18,568 nucleotides of DNA from Betaproteobacteria bacterium (GCA_012274175.1 JAAOZZ010000332.1:1-18568), one strand, 5' to 3'. Counted from the stretch's first letter, positions 8,038-15,389 are shown. Translations and numbers: made by a program. Notes: generated from the letters alone by a model not told the origin.

Positions 8038-9124
8038 TGGGCTCGCCCGCCGCCGCGACACCCGCGTCGAGGTAGTCGTAGCGTCCGATGCGGTAGACCA
8101 GCGTGGAGATGAACCAGCTCACGAGGAAGATCGACACGACGATGATCCCGATCATCTCCCAATGGTCGCTCAGCGCGTTGACCTGGTCCCACACCTCTCC
8201 CTTGAGATCGAACTGCCTGGAGGCGAGGGCGAGGACCTCGATGCCGGCCACCACCAGGGCCACGATCGCGGAGACGAGCGTGATCGTGAGGTTGTAGTAG
8301 AGCTTGCGGATGGGATTGCGGAACGCCCAATCGTAGGCGCTCACCATGAGCACGCTGTCGGTGGTGTCCGTGAGCGCCATTCCGGCGGCGAACAGCGCCG
8401 GGAACACGAGGATCATCCACATCGACAGGCCCTTGGCCGCTTGCGCGCCGGCGATTCCCAGCAGGCTGCCCTCGGTCGCGGTGTCGAAGCCCAGTCCGAA
8501 GAGGAACCCGATGCCCACCATGTGCCAGCTCTTGCTGACGAGGCGAAACAGCGGCCGGAAGATGCGCGAATACAGCCCGCGCTTGTTCAGGAGGACGTCG
8601 AAATCCTCCTCGACGTACGTGCCGCCGTTGCGGATGTGCCGGAAGGTCTGGTAGGTGGTCTTCGCGATCGCGAGGTTCAGCACGGCCATGACGATGAGGA
8701 ACGACGCCGACACGAACGTGCTCGCCACCCCGGCGGAAATGCCGGCGGACCCCGCCGCATCGCTCGCGGATCCCCACACCGCGAACGTGGCGATGGCGGT
8801 CACGAACACCACCAGCGCCATCGAGTGCCCGATCGCGAAGTGGAACCCGACCGTCGTGGGCCGCTTGCCCTGCTGCATCAGCTTGCGCGTGACGGTGTCG
8901 ATCGACGCGATGTGGTCGGCATCGAAGGCGTGGCGCAGGCCGAACGAATAGGCGAGCACCGCGGCCCCCAGCAGCACCGGGTTGCCGGCGAACGCGACGA
9001 TCGCCCATACCCACGCCGCGACGTTGAAGGCGATCAGCAGCGCGTAGAGTCCGACCACCTTGGTCCTGAAGTTCCCGGCGTTATCGCTGAAGATGTGATG
9101 CAGCGCGGCAAATACCTGGCTCAT
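8030..9124 (-). CDS. NiCoT-family nickel/cobalt permease (HoxN/NixA type), 364 aa
   Basis: A secondary transporter with about eight membrane segments. It carries the NiCoT signature R-H-A-F-D-A-D-H at 64-71 (the H-x4-D-H metal-recognition motif of TM2), followed by G-F-H-F-A-I-G-H-S at 93-101, L-G-F-D-T-A-T-E and G-M-A-L-T-D-T-T-D, all family hallmarks. NiCoTs import Ni2+ and/or Co2+ across the inner membrane. Given the Co-type thiocyanate hydrolase in the same unit, cobalt is the likely cargo. ATG 9124 is preferred over upstream in-frame starts because GGGAGGCGA lies seven bases before it. It is separated by 40 bp from cbtA and overlaps the HTH gene by 8 bp. Confidence 0.92.
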   Translation of the reverse strand: MSQVFAALHHIFSDNAGNFRTKVVGLYALLIAFNVAAWVWAIVAFAGNPVLLGAAVLAYSFGLRHAFDADHIASIDTVTRKLMQQGKRPTTVGFHFAIGHSMALVVFVTAIATFAVWGSASDAAGSAGISAGVASTFVSASFLIVMAVLNLAIAKTTYQTFRHIRNGGTYVEEDFDVLLNKRGLYSRIFRPLFRLVSKSWHMVGIGFLFGLGFDTATEGSLLGIAGAQAAKGLSMWMILVFPALFAAGMALTDTTDSVLMVSAYDWAFRNPIRKLYYNLTITLVSAIVALVVAGIEVLALASRQFDLKGEVWDQVNALSDHWEMIGIIVVSIFLVSWFISTLVYRIGRYDYLDAGVAAAGEPNG

Positions 9125-9164
9125 CGAGTCGCCTCCCATGGCGCAGCGTGCTGTGCGCAATCCC

Positions 9165-9974
9165 TCATTCCCGGACCTCCCGTTGAATCGCTTCTCCCAG
9201 GAAGCGCCTTACGGCCCAGCTCGACGCGCTACCCAGGGCGAGCCAGTACAGGGCGTTTGCGAAGGCAGTCTCCCAGACGAATCTTCGGGAGAGCACCGCG
9301 AGCTCTGCAGCGTCCGCCGGGAGATGGGCGGCGAAAGGGCTGGCCGGAAGCTGCGGAGCCCCGGCGAGGTACGGCAGCGCAAGGAACCCGAGGGCCGCCC
9401 AGCGCCACGGGCTCTTGCCGAACACCGCACCGGCGAGCCCCGCCGCGGTGCAGGCCACGCTGAACCACCACCAAGCCTGGCGCGCTCCCAGCGGCGAATC
9501 CGCCGCGCCCGGGATCTCCGGCGGAAGGCCCAGCGCCGGCGCCACGAAGAAGATGGCGTATCCCGCCGCGCCCCACAGCAATCCATATCGCCAATCCAAG
9601 GTCGCCGCGGGATTTCGCTTGAGGGCGGCCACCATGGCGACCAGCGTCAGCAGGGCGAAACCGGTGGCCGTGAGAAAGTTCGCGAGCAAGGTGTAGCCGA
9701 TGCGCTCCGCCCCTTCCGCCGGCTGCCATTCGCTTGCCGAGTGCCCGTTTTCCCCGCCTGGCGGCGCCGTGCCTTCCGCATGAACATGGTCCGCCGCACC
9801 GTGCTCCTGCTTCGTCCCGCGCGCCGCATCGGCCATCCGCGCCGCGAGCGCATCCTCGAAGCGCTCGGCGGCGTGGATGATCGGAATCACCCGCCAGAAC
9901 TCGATGGCGGAAAGCAGCAATCCCGAAAGAGCGCCAACCAGCAGCGCTGAAAGCACGATGCGGCGAAATATCAT
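9165..9974 (-). CDS. cbtA: CbtA-family cobalt transporter subunit, 269 aa
   Basis: A membrane protein with about six to seven hydrophobic segments matching CbtA. It starts with a membrane helix right after M-I-F-R-R and continues with a polar loop (about 40-85) rich in His and Glu (K-Q-E-H-G, D-H-V-H-A-E-G, N-G-H) that could bind metal. Further segments include G-L-L-W-G-A-A-G-Y-A-I-F-F-V-A-P-A-L-G-L-P-P-E, a family hallmark. CbtAB was first linked to cobalt uptake through cobalamin-riboswitch regulation. Here it follows cbtB by 6 bp and no riboswitch is visible, so control probably passes to the scn promoter. Confidence 0.88.
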   Translation of the reverse strand: MIFRRIVLSALLVGALSGLLLSAIEFWRVIPIIHAAERFEDALAARMADAARGTKQEHGAADHVHAEGTAPPGGENGHSASEWQPAEGAERIGYTLLANFLTATGFALLTLVAMVAALKRNPAATLDWRYGLLWGAAGYAIFFVAPALGLPPEIPGAADSPLGARQAWWWFSVACTAAGLAGAVFGKSPWRWAALGFLALPYLAGAPQLPASPFAAHLPADAAELAVLSRRFVWETAFANALYWLALGSASSWAVRRFLGEAIQREVRE

Positions 9975-9980
9975 CTCGGA

Positions 9981-10169
9981 TCAGTGGCAGGGAAAGCCCT
10001 GGGAATGACGGGTGTCATGCGCCGCGTTGTGCACGATGGGAGAGGACAAGAACCCTTCCCCGTACAGGATCACGAGCCCCAGGACCAGGGCGGCGGCAAG
10101 TTGAAGCCCGACGGAAATGCTCGCGGTACGCGGTGTTGCGGCAATGGAGACTTGGCTTTGCATGGTCAT
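9981..10169 (-). CDS. cbtB: CbtB-family cobalt transporter subunit, 62 aa
   Basis: A small single-span membrane protein. The N-terminus is polar, a transmembrane helix is at about 20-40, and the C-terminus is H-N-A-A-H-D-T-R-H-S-Q-G-F-P-C-H, the His/Cys-rich tail typical of CbtB and presumed to bind Co2+. AGGAGGA precedes ATG 10169 (a second ATG lies two codons later). It is paired with cbtA at 6 bp. The 87 bp between the ABC permease and cbtB is too short for a cobalamin riboswitch, and no B12-box-like sequence was seen in it. Confidence 0.92.
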   Translation of the reverse strand: MTMQSQVSIAATPRTASISVGLQLAAALVLGLVILYGEGFLSSPIVHNAAHDTRHSQGFPCH

Positions 10170-10256
10170 TCCTCCTCTGGTTGGACAAGCGCCTTCAAGT
10201 CGATCGGTGAAGCGGCCCGGCTTGCAATCGGTAATCGAGACGCGATGCGCATCTCG

Positions 10257-11075
10257 TCAGGTCTGGCGGTGCCAGCTGTAGCGGGTGATCAGAAGCATGC
10301 AGATGGAATCGAGCGCGAAGCCGATGACGCCGATCACCAGCACCATCGCCGTCAAGTGGTTGTACGAGAGCGTCTCGCGCGCATCCTCGATCGAATAGCC
10401 GAGGCCGGAGGTGACCCCGAGGAACTCCGCGGGCACGAGCACGATCCACGCGACGCCGAGGGCCAGCCGGATCCCGGTGAGGACGTCGAACGCGATCGCC
10501 GGCAGGATGATCTGGGAGAGCATGTGCCAGGGCCGGGCGCCCAAGTTGCGCGACACCTTGAACCACGCCGGATCCACCTTGGCCAGGCCGGCGGCGGTGG
10601 AGAACGCCACCGGCCACACCGCCGCGATCGCGATGAGGAAGATAATCGCCGCGTCCCATTTCGCGAACACGATCACCGCGATAGGCTCCCAGGAAAGCGG
10701 GCTGATCATCCGCAGCAACTGGAACGGCGTGTTGCTCAGCTGCCGGAAGGTCTGGCTGCGGCCCATGAAGATGCCGATCGGGACCCCGCAGGTGATGGCC
10801 AGCAGCAGCCCCATGCCGAGGCGATAGCCGCTGCTTTCGATCGCCCGCAGGATCGTGCCGTCGCCGATCAGTTCCGGGAACGCGCGGAACGTCGGGATGG
10901 GACCGAAGTTCGCGAAGCTGCGCGTCGCCGGGTTGAGGTAGAGCAGCAGGCCCCCGAGCCACCAGAGGCCGAACAGGAGCCCGAGCCCGACCGCGCCGTA
11001 GAACAGCCGTCGCACCGCCGGGGACGACAGGCGGGGAAGCGCGAACAGCCTGGCGGGCGCGACAGCGGCGTTCAT
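10257..11075 (-). CDS. NitT/TauT-type ABC transporter permease, 272 aa
   Basis: An inner-membrane permease of the nitrate/sulfonate/bicarbonate (SsuC/TauC/NrtB) group. It has about six membrane spans and the cytoplasmic EAA-type coupling loop N-L-G-A-R-P-W-H-M-L-S-Q-I-I-L-P-A at about 180-196, where the ATPase docks. The start ATG at 11075 overlaps the stop of the binding-protein gene in the ATGA arrangement, indicating translational coupling. Together with the preceding binding protein and ATPase it forms a complete importer. Thiocyanate is the likely substrate from context; members of this family carry small anions such as nitrate, cyanate, bicarbonate and sulfonates. Substrate not proven by sequence. 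Confidence 0.92.
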   Translation of the reverse strand: MNAAVAPARLFALPRLSSPAVRRLFYGAVGLGLLFGLWWLGGLLLYLNPATRSFANFGPIPTFRAFPELIGDGTILRAIESSGYRLGMGLLLAITCGVPIGIFMGRSQTFRQLSNTPFQLLRMISPLSWEPIAVIVFAKWDAAIIFLIAIAAVWPVAFSTAAGLAKVDPAWFKVSRNLGARPWHMLSQIILPAIAFDVLTGIRLALGVAWIVLVPAEFLGVTSGLGYSIEDARETLSYNHLTAMVLVIGVIGFALDSICMLLITRYSWHRQT

Positions 11076-12400
11076 AGGTCGATGACCTCCACCCGGGTAT
11101 AGGGATCGCCCGACTGGGGAACGCTCGCATCCTTCTTCCACTTGGGATTCTTCTCGAGCGCCTTCTTCACGAAGTCGTAGTTCACCAGGTCCTTGGCCAC
11201 GTGCTCGGGGCTCAGGCCCTCGAGGAACTTCGCGTCCCCGGTAATGACGGTCTTCTTCAGGTCGGTCACGACGAGCTCCGTGGCCGACTGGTAGGGCCAG
11301 CCCTGGAAGTTGATGCGGTCCATGCCCCAGTCCGGATGCTTGATGGCCTCGGGATTCTTGTAGTAGGCGGGGCTGTAGAAGAGCATCGCGCGCTCGACCA
11401 CTTCCTTCGGGAACGGAAGGTAGCCCTTGCCGTCGCGCGAGAGCATCTGCGCCATCGACTGGCGGTTCTCCGCGAGATGGATCTGGGCGGCGATGATGGC
11501 GTTGTGCACGCCCTGTGCCCACGCGGCGCGGGCGGGATCCATGGTGTCGGCCTCGTGCATGACGACCACGCAGCAGGGATGGCCCTTCCAGATGTCGCCC
11601 GTGAACCGCAGCATCTTGCCCCCGGCCTTGAGCTCGCCCAGCGCGTTGAACGGCTCGGCCACGCAATAGGCGTCGATCTTCCCGGCGGCGAGCGCGGGCG
11701 GCATGTCGGGCGGCGCGAGCACGAGGAAGTTGCACTCGTTGGGCGCCAGCTTCGCGGTCTGCGGGCGGATCACCGGGGTGATGCCGGCGTTCCTCAGCTC
11801 GAGCTGGGAGATGATGTTGTGGATCGAGTACCAGAACGGCATCGCGAACTGCTTGCCGCCGAAGTCCTTGAAGGTCTCGATGCCGCTGTTCTTGCCGACC
11901 ACGATGGCCGAGCCGTTGGTGTGGTCCCAGGCGGTGATCTTCACCGGGAACTTGTTGTTGTAGCGCATCCAGATCGGGATCGGGATCAGCAGGTGCGCAA
12001 GGTTGAAGCGATGGGAAGCGAAGGCCTCCACCAGCGGCGACCAGCCGCGGATGAGGGTCGGGCGCACGGAATCGAGACCTTCCTTCTTGAGGAATCCCAT
12101 CTCGTGGGCGACGATCAGCGCGGCCGCGTCGGTGATCGGCAGGTAGCCGATGCGCACCACAGGGTCGAACTTGTCGTCGGCGGCGAAGGAGCGGGAGGCG
12201 GGAATCACGCTTCCCAGCGCGGCGGCACCGGCGGCGTTGAGCAGGCTTCGCCGGCTCACCCCCGTGCCGAGGATCCCGCGGAACATCGGGTCATAGTCCA
12301 GCACGAGCTTCGGATCGACGATCCCGTCTCCCTGGGTCTTGTAGTCGAGCACCGTTTCCTCGAGCCCATCGCCTTGCTTGTCGTTCTCCCGCGTGGTCAT
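11072..12400 (-). CDS. NrtA/SsuA-like ABC substrate-binding protein with Tat signal, 442 aa
   Basis: An extracytoplasmic binding protein for the NitT/TauT importer. Residues 1-48 are an unusually long polar n-region, followed by a twin-arginine motif S-R-R-S-L-L at 49-54, an Ala-rich hydrophobic stretch, and a likely cleavage after A-S-R-S-F-A near 73. The mature protein starts with V-R-I-G-Y-L-P-I-T-D-A-A, typical of the NrtA/CmpA/CynA set, and has W-D-H-T-N-G-S-A-I and P-P-D-M-P-P-A-L-A-A-G-K-I-D-A-Y further on. ATG 12400 is chosen because AGGAGAG lies seven bases upstream; the frame itself stays open further. Tat export suggests folding before secretion. It lies immediately downstream of its ATPase and overlaps the permease by 4 bp. 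Confidence 0.9.
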   Translation of the reverse strand: MTTRENDKQGDGLEETVLDYKTQGDGIVDPKLVLDYDPMFRGILGTGVSRRSLLNAAGAAALGSVIPASRSFAADDKFDPVVRIGYLPITDAAALIVAHEMGFLKKEGLDSVRPTLIRGWSPLVEAFASHRFNLAHLLIPIPIWMRYNNKFPVKITAWDHTNGSAIVVGKNSGIETFKDFGGKQFAMPFWYSIHNIISQLELRNAGITPVIRPQTAKLAPNECNFLVLAPPDMPPALAAGKIDAYCVAEPFNALGELKAGGKMLRFTGDIWKGHPCCVVVMHEADTMDPARAAWAQGVHNAIIAAQIHLAENRQSMAQMLSRDGKGYLPFPKEVVERAMLFYSPAYYKNPEAIKHPDWGMDRINFQGWPYQSATELVVTDLKKTVITGDAKFLEGLSPEHVAKDLVNYDFVKKALEKNPKWKKDASVPQSGDPYTRVEVIDL

Positions 12401-12461
12401 GTCTGGCTCTCCTCTGTTGTGCCCTGCGCGTGGTGCAATCGATGTGTCTGTGTCGTCCCGT

Positions 12462-13334
12462 TCAAGCCCGCGCGGTGCCGAGGGATTCGGCCGCGGACAT
12501 TCCTGTGAATTCGGCGCTGGATCCGTGGTCCGCGTCGTGGGTATCACCGGCTTCGCTGCCGGCCGTGCCCGAGGCGGCGTTGGCCGCGCCCTCGAAGCTC
12601 TTCATGAGCTGCGCGCGCGCGGCCTGCACCGCCGGATCCTGGCGCTCCCGCGGATCCCCGAGGTCGATCGTGATGTCGTGCATGATCCTGCCGGGCGAGC
12701 CCGCCATGATGAGCGCCCGGTCTCCCATGAGCACCGCCTCGTCGATGTCGTGGGTGACGTTGACCAGGTTGATGCCCAGGCGCTTGGCGATGGAGCGCAC
12801 GTCGCGCTGCAGCGATGCGCGCGTAAAGGCGTCCAGCGCGGAGAAGGGCTCGTCCAGGAGCAGCAGCTCCGGCTCCATCACGAGCGAGCGGGCGAGCGCC
12901 ACCCGCTGCTGCTGCCCGCCCGAGAGGTCCTGCACGTTGTTTTCGGCGAAGTCTTCCAGGTCCACCAGGCGCAGCGCCTCGGCGACGCGGTCGCGCATTT
13001 CCGCCTGGGGCCAGTTGGCGAACCGCAATCCGATGCCCACGTTCTGCGCCACGCGCATCCAGGGAAAGAGATGGGGCGCCTGGAACATCATGACCCAGCG
13101 GGGCGACGGTCCCTCGACTGCCTTGCCGTCGAGGGAGACCTTGCCGCTCGTCGGGCGCACGAGGCCCGCCATGATGTGGAGCAAGGTCGATTTGCCGCAG
13201 CCGGAACGGCCGATGATGGCGAGGGCCTCGCCGCTCTGGGCCTCGAGCTTGACGCGATCGAACGTGAGCGCTCCGCGCGAGCTGTAGCGATGGCTGAGGT
13301 CCACGACCTCGATATGGACTCCGCGTATCGGCAT
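12462..13334 (-). CDS. NitT/TauT-type ABC transporter ATP-binding protein, 290 aa
   Basis: A complete ABC ATPase of the SsuB/TauB/NrtD type. Walker A G-R-S-G-C-G-K-S-T is at 42-50, the Q-loop glutamine at 85, the signature L-S-G-G-Q at 137-141, Walker B L-L-L-L-D-E at 157-162, the D-loop S-A-L-D right after, and the switch His at 195. The last roughly 40 residues form an Ala/Gly/Asp/His-rich low-complexity tail (A-A-S-G-T-A-G-S-E-A-G-D-T-H-D-A-D-H-G) not needed for the core, which could be disordered. The start is backed by GAGGAA upstream. The gene lies 123 bp after P15K; the gap holds a strong hairpin. It powers the adjacent permease and binding protein. Confidence 0.93.
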   Translation of the reverse strand: MPIRGVHIEVVDLSHRYSSRGALTFDRVKLEAQSGEALAIIGRSGCGKSTLLHIMAGLVRPTSGKVSLDGKAVEGPSPRWVMMFQAPHLFPWMRVAQNVGIGLRFANWPQAEMRDRVAEALRLVDLEDFAENNVQDLSGGQQQRVALARSLVMEPELLLLDEPFSALDAFTRASLQRDVRSIAKRLGINLVNVTHDIDEAVLMGDRALIMAGSPGRIMHDITIDLGDPRERQDPAVQAARAQLMKSFEGAANAASGTAGSEAGDTHDADHGSSAEFTGMSAAESLGTARA

Positions 13335-13358
13335 CGATCAGTTCCTCGGTCGACAAAT

Positions 13359-13388
13359 ATCCGCGCCGGCCTTCGCCGCGGCGCGGAT
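13359..13388 (-). terminator. Hairpin between P15K and the ABC transporter genes
   Basis: ATCCGCGCC and GGCGCGGAT form a perfect 9-bp outer stem, and GGC/GCC extends it across a two-base bulge around a CTTC loop. On the minus strand the 3' arm is followed by ATTTG, a weak U-run. It could act as a partial terminator or as an RNA-processing or stabilising element, giving more scnBAC-P15K message than transporter message. It is 25 bases before the ATPase start. Confidence 0.45.
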
Positions 13389-13457
13389 GCCGGGCATGCC
13401 GCCAGCCGGCGGGAGAACCTGGTGCTCGCTTCCGCCCAAGGGAGTGTGGATCCTCGC

Positions 13458-13844
13458 CTAGGCGCTGGTGAGGCGCTCGTGGACCTGCCGCATCCGACGC
13501 TCGAGCTCTTCCTCGTCGACCAGGCCGCGGCGGATCATCGTGTGGGCCAGGGCCATGAGCTGGCGCTCCGGCTGGGGAATGTCCCGGTAGAGCGTCTCGG
13601 AGAGATCGTCCTCGGAGGCGCGTCGATCGAGCGTCTCGAGGCAGTCGTGGACCGCGAGCGCCTCGCAGGTCGAGAACATGCTGACCTTCCACGGGGGATC
13701 GGGGTTGGTCACGCCGTATTGGACGGCCAGGTCCTCCCAGGCCCTTCCGCGGCTGCGGATCTTCTCCAGCAGCGTAATGGGGGAGGCGTCCGGGGCCTGC
13801 CGGCTCGCGCCTGCGCCTGCATTCTTCGCGTTCGTGTCGGCCAT
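13458..13844 (-). CDS. Thiocyanate hydrolase accessory protein P15K (nitrile-hydratase-activator-like), 128 aa
   Basis: It resembles the P15K protein encoded next to scnBAC in Thiobacillus thioparus and the small activator/beta-N-terminal-like proteins of nitrile hydratase systems. Hallmarks are F-x2-x-W-E-D-L-A-V-Q-Y-G near 35, W-K-V-S-M-F-S-T-C-E-A-L near 52 and a charged C-terminus E-E-L-E-R-R-M-R-Q-V-H-E-R-L. Such activators help load cobalt into the catalytic subunit and promote cysteine oxidation. ATG 13844 is chosen: its GAGGAA site overlaps the TGA of scnC, 10 bp away, giving coupled translation. An upstream ATG at 13883 would only add Thr residues read from the scnC His-tail DNA and is rejected. 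The Co-loading role is by homology. Confidence 0.87.
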   Translation of the reverse strand: MADTNAKNAGAGASRQAPDASPITLLEKIRSRGRAWEDLAVQYGVTNPDPPWKVSMFSTCEALAVHDCLETLDRRASEDDLSETLYRDIPQPERQLMALAHTMIRRGLVDEEELERRMRQVHERLTSA

Positions 13845-13854
13845 GGCGCGTTCC

Positions 13855-14574
13855 TCAGTGACCGTGGTCGTGGTCGTGGCCATGGTCGTGCTGTATCGGA
13901 TGCACCGCCGGATGGATCGGCCGCTTGTCGTCCTGCTTGCGGTCGGGATGGGGCAGCGCCACGCCGATCATGCAGTCCCGGGTCACGATGGAGGCGAGCT
14001 GCTCTTCGCTCCAGCCGTCGGTCCCGGCGGGACGCATCGGCAGCACCATGAAGCGGCACTTCTGGTTCGAGTCCTCGACGCGGATCTCGACGTCAGCGGG
14101 GAGCTGCAGGCCGAACTCGGCGAGCACCTGCCGTGGCCAGCGCACCAGCCGGCGCCGATAGTTGGGAGTCCGGTACCACTCCGGCGAATGGCCGAGGATC
14201 GGGCGCGGATAGCACGAGCAGAGCGTGCACACGACCACGTGCTTCACCTTGGGTGTGTCCTCGAGGACGCGCAGGTCCGTGTAGTCGCTCGGCGTGCCGA
14301 ATCCGGTCGGGTTCAGCCAGTCGATGCCGACCTCGAGGCTCGCCTTCACTCCATCCTTCAGGGCGAGCTTCTTGAACTCCGGATTCAGCCAGGCCTTGGC
14401 CACGAGGCGCGCCGCGGGCAGCGGCCCGATGCTGTGGGCGAATTCCGTGAATCGCCGGTGGTCGTCGGCGGTGAAGAGTCCCTTCTCGATGGCGAGCTCG
14501 CGAACGGCGGCTTCCAGGATCTCGAAGTCGCTCACCTCGTCGACCATCGGTGCGGCTTTGTGCTTCTCTGCCAT
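13855..14574 (-). CDS. scnC: Thiocyanate hydrolase gamma (catalytic) subunit, 239 aa
   Basis: The cobalt-bearing catalytic subunit, homologous to the alpha subunit of nitrile hydratase. The metal motif V-C-T-L-C-S-C is at 115-121 (Cys116, Cys119, Cys121). Thr rather than Ser in the second position is the Co-type form, and Cys119/Cys121 correspond to the cysteines oxidised to sulfinate and sulfenate in these enzymes. S-P-E-W-Y-R and N-Y-R-R-R-L-V-R-W-P-R-Q follow, as in known ScnC. Reaction: SCN- plus two waters to COS, NH3 and OH-. The C-terminus (221-239) is His/Asp-rich and may hold metal; in T. thioparus I recall a His/Asp run at the N-terminus instead. It lies 37 bp after scnA; AAAGGAAAA precedes the ATG. 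Confidence 0.95.
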   Translation of the reverse strand: MAEKHKAAPMVDEVSDFEILEAAVRELAIEKGLFTADDHRRFTEFAHSIGPLPAARLVAKAWLNPEFKKLALKDGVKASLEVGIDWLNPTGFGTPSDYTDLRVLEDTPKVKHVVVCTLCSCYPRPILGHSPEWYRTPNYRRRLVRWPRQVLAEFGLQLPADVEIRVEDSNQKCRFMVLPMRPAGTDGWSEEQLASIVTRDCMIGVALPHPDRKQDDKRPIHPAVHPIQHDHGHDHDHGH

Positions 14575-14611
14575 GTGCTTTTCCTTTCTGTTCCGTGACC
14601 GTCGCGGCGCG

Positions 14612-14965
14612 CTATGCCTTCTCGAGCCAGCGTTCGGAGAATTCCGTCTGCACCGAGTCGTTCGGATACGCGTCGGGATAGTCGCCCCAAAGATCCTTCT
14701 GCTTGAAGCGCACGATGTAGAACCATTCGGGCTTGTCGGTGTTGTCCCAGGCCTCGTCTTCCGGGGCCGGGCTCTCGTGGGTCACGACGGCGACGGTGCC
14801 CTCCGCGCCGCGGGTATAGACCTGGCAGCGGGTATAGAAGATGTCCGGCAGGTTCTTGATCCGGACGCGTTCGCCCACCTTGAACTTGGCCGGGCCGGCT
14901 TCGCCAGTGAAGCATTGGGGATCGCCTTTCCCCGTGGACTTCTCAGCGTGGTGACTTCTTTTCAT
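14612..14965 (-). CDS. scnA: Thiocyanate hydrolase alpha subunit, 117 aa
   Basis: A small subunit equivalent to the C-terminal part of nitrile hydratase beta. It matches ScnA closely: H-H-A-E-K, G-D-P-Q-C-F near 15-20, F-K-V-G-E-R-V-R-I-K-N-L-P-D near 29-42, F-Y-T-R-x2-x-Y-T-R-G-A-x-G-T near 43-58, E-W-F-Y-I-V-R-F-K-Q-K-D-L-W, and ending E-R-W-L-E-K-A. It is slightly shorter than the roughly 126 residues known in T. thioparus. It makes the heterotrimer core with ScnB and ScnC. The start overlaps the end of scnB by 23 bp, so its ribosome site lies inside scnB and the pair is translationally coupled. Confidence 0.94.
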   Translation of the reverse strand: MKRSHHAEKSTGKGDPQCFTGEAGPAKFKVGERVRIKNLPDIFYTRCQVYTRGAEGTVAVVTHESPAPEDEAWDNTDKPEWFYIVRFKQKDLWGDYPDAYPNDSVQTEFSERWLEKA

Positions 14966-15389
14966 GGCGCTTCCTGACCTCTTCGATCTTGTTGATGAGC
15001 TCGGTGAGCGTGACGTGCTGCTTGTCGACCAGGATCCTCGCGGCCGAGAGCAGCCAGCGCCCGTAGTAGGGCAGGCCCAGGTACTGCGTCTGGCCCAGGT
15101 CGACGTTCTGCCGGCGGCGCCGCTCCTCGGCGTTCCAGATGCCGCGCCAGGCCAGGCACTCGCAGGTCACGTACGTGTTCACCTCCCACTGCTCTTCCTG
15201 CTTCTCCTCCCACCGGATGGGAATGTCCGGCTCGCCGCCCACGTCGTGGGACGTGCGCATGTAGGCCCGGAAGAGGGCGTGATCGATGGCATCGGGGTAG
15301 GGCGCATGTTGCGGCCGATGCAGGGCCGGCTGCAGCTGACCGACAAGGTCGATATGCCGCATTACGCTTTCTCGGCTGGACGACGACAT
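14943..15389 (-). CDS. scnB: Thiocyanate hydrolase beta subunit, 148 aa
   Basis: It corresponds to the N-terminal part of nitrile hydratase beta. Diagnostic stretches are Q-P-A-L-H-R-P-Q-H-A-P near 18, D-V-G-G-E-P-D-I-P near 47, C-E-C-L-A-W-R-G near 77, R-R-R-R-Q-N-V-D-L-G-Q-T-Q-Y-L-G near 90, and P-Y-Y-G-R-W-L-L-S-A-A-R-I-L-V-D-K-Q near 108. Order scnB-scnA-scnC is the one known from Thiobacillus thioparus. ATG 15389 (M-S-S-S-S-R-E) is preferred; AAAGGAG lies 11 bases upstream, a little far. The frame could extend 34 codons to 15491, but that part matches no ScnB. First gene of the unit, read from the promoter shared with cynR. Confidence 0.94.
   Translation of the reverse strand: MSSSSRESVMRHIDLVGQLQPALHRPQHAPYPDAIDHALFRAYMRTSHDVGGEPDIPIRWEEKQEEQWEVNTYVTCECLAWRGIWNAEERRRRQNVDLGQTQYLGLPYYGRWLLSAARILVDKQHVTLTELINKIEEVRKRHEKKSPR

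Noticed and set aside
7741..8061. Complete IS3 insertion sequence
   Set aside because: No OrfB frame, no terminal inverted repeats and no target duplication are visible; the frame fits the operon.
5470..9463. Long plus-strand frames opposite the SQR, DUF1641, DsrE and NiCoT genes
   Set aside because: They mirror the real minus-strand genes, show repetitive His/Arg/Glu composition, and have no ribosome sites or family motifs.
10170..10256. Cobalamin riboswitch upstream of cbtB
   Set aside because: Only 87 bp are available, too short for the fold, and no B12-box-like sequence was seen.
13845..13883. N-terminal extension of P15K (poly-Thr start at 13883)
   Set aside because: It is the scnC His-tail DNA read in another frame; a proper ribosome site serves ATG 13844.
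12378..14051. Plus-strand frame of over 500 codons opposite the ABC ATPase, P15K and part of scnC
   Set aside because: The minus-strand proteins have complete Walker motifs and family hallmarks; the opposite frame is a codon-bias artefact.
13855..15389. Nitrile hydratase instead of thiocyanate hydrolase
   Set aside because: The beta part is split into two short genes (ScnB, ScnA) in the order B-A-C with P15K next, and the sequences match thiocyanate hydrolase subunits more closely.
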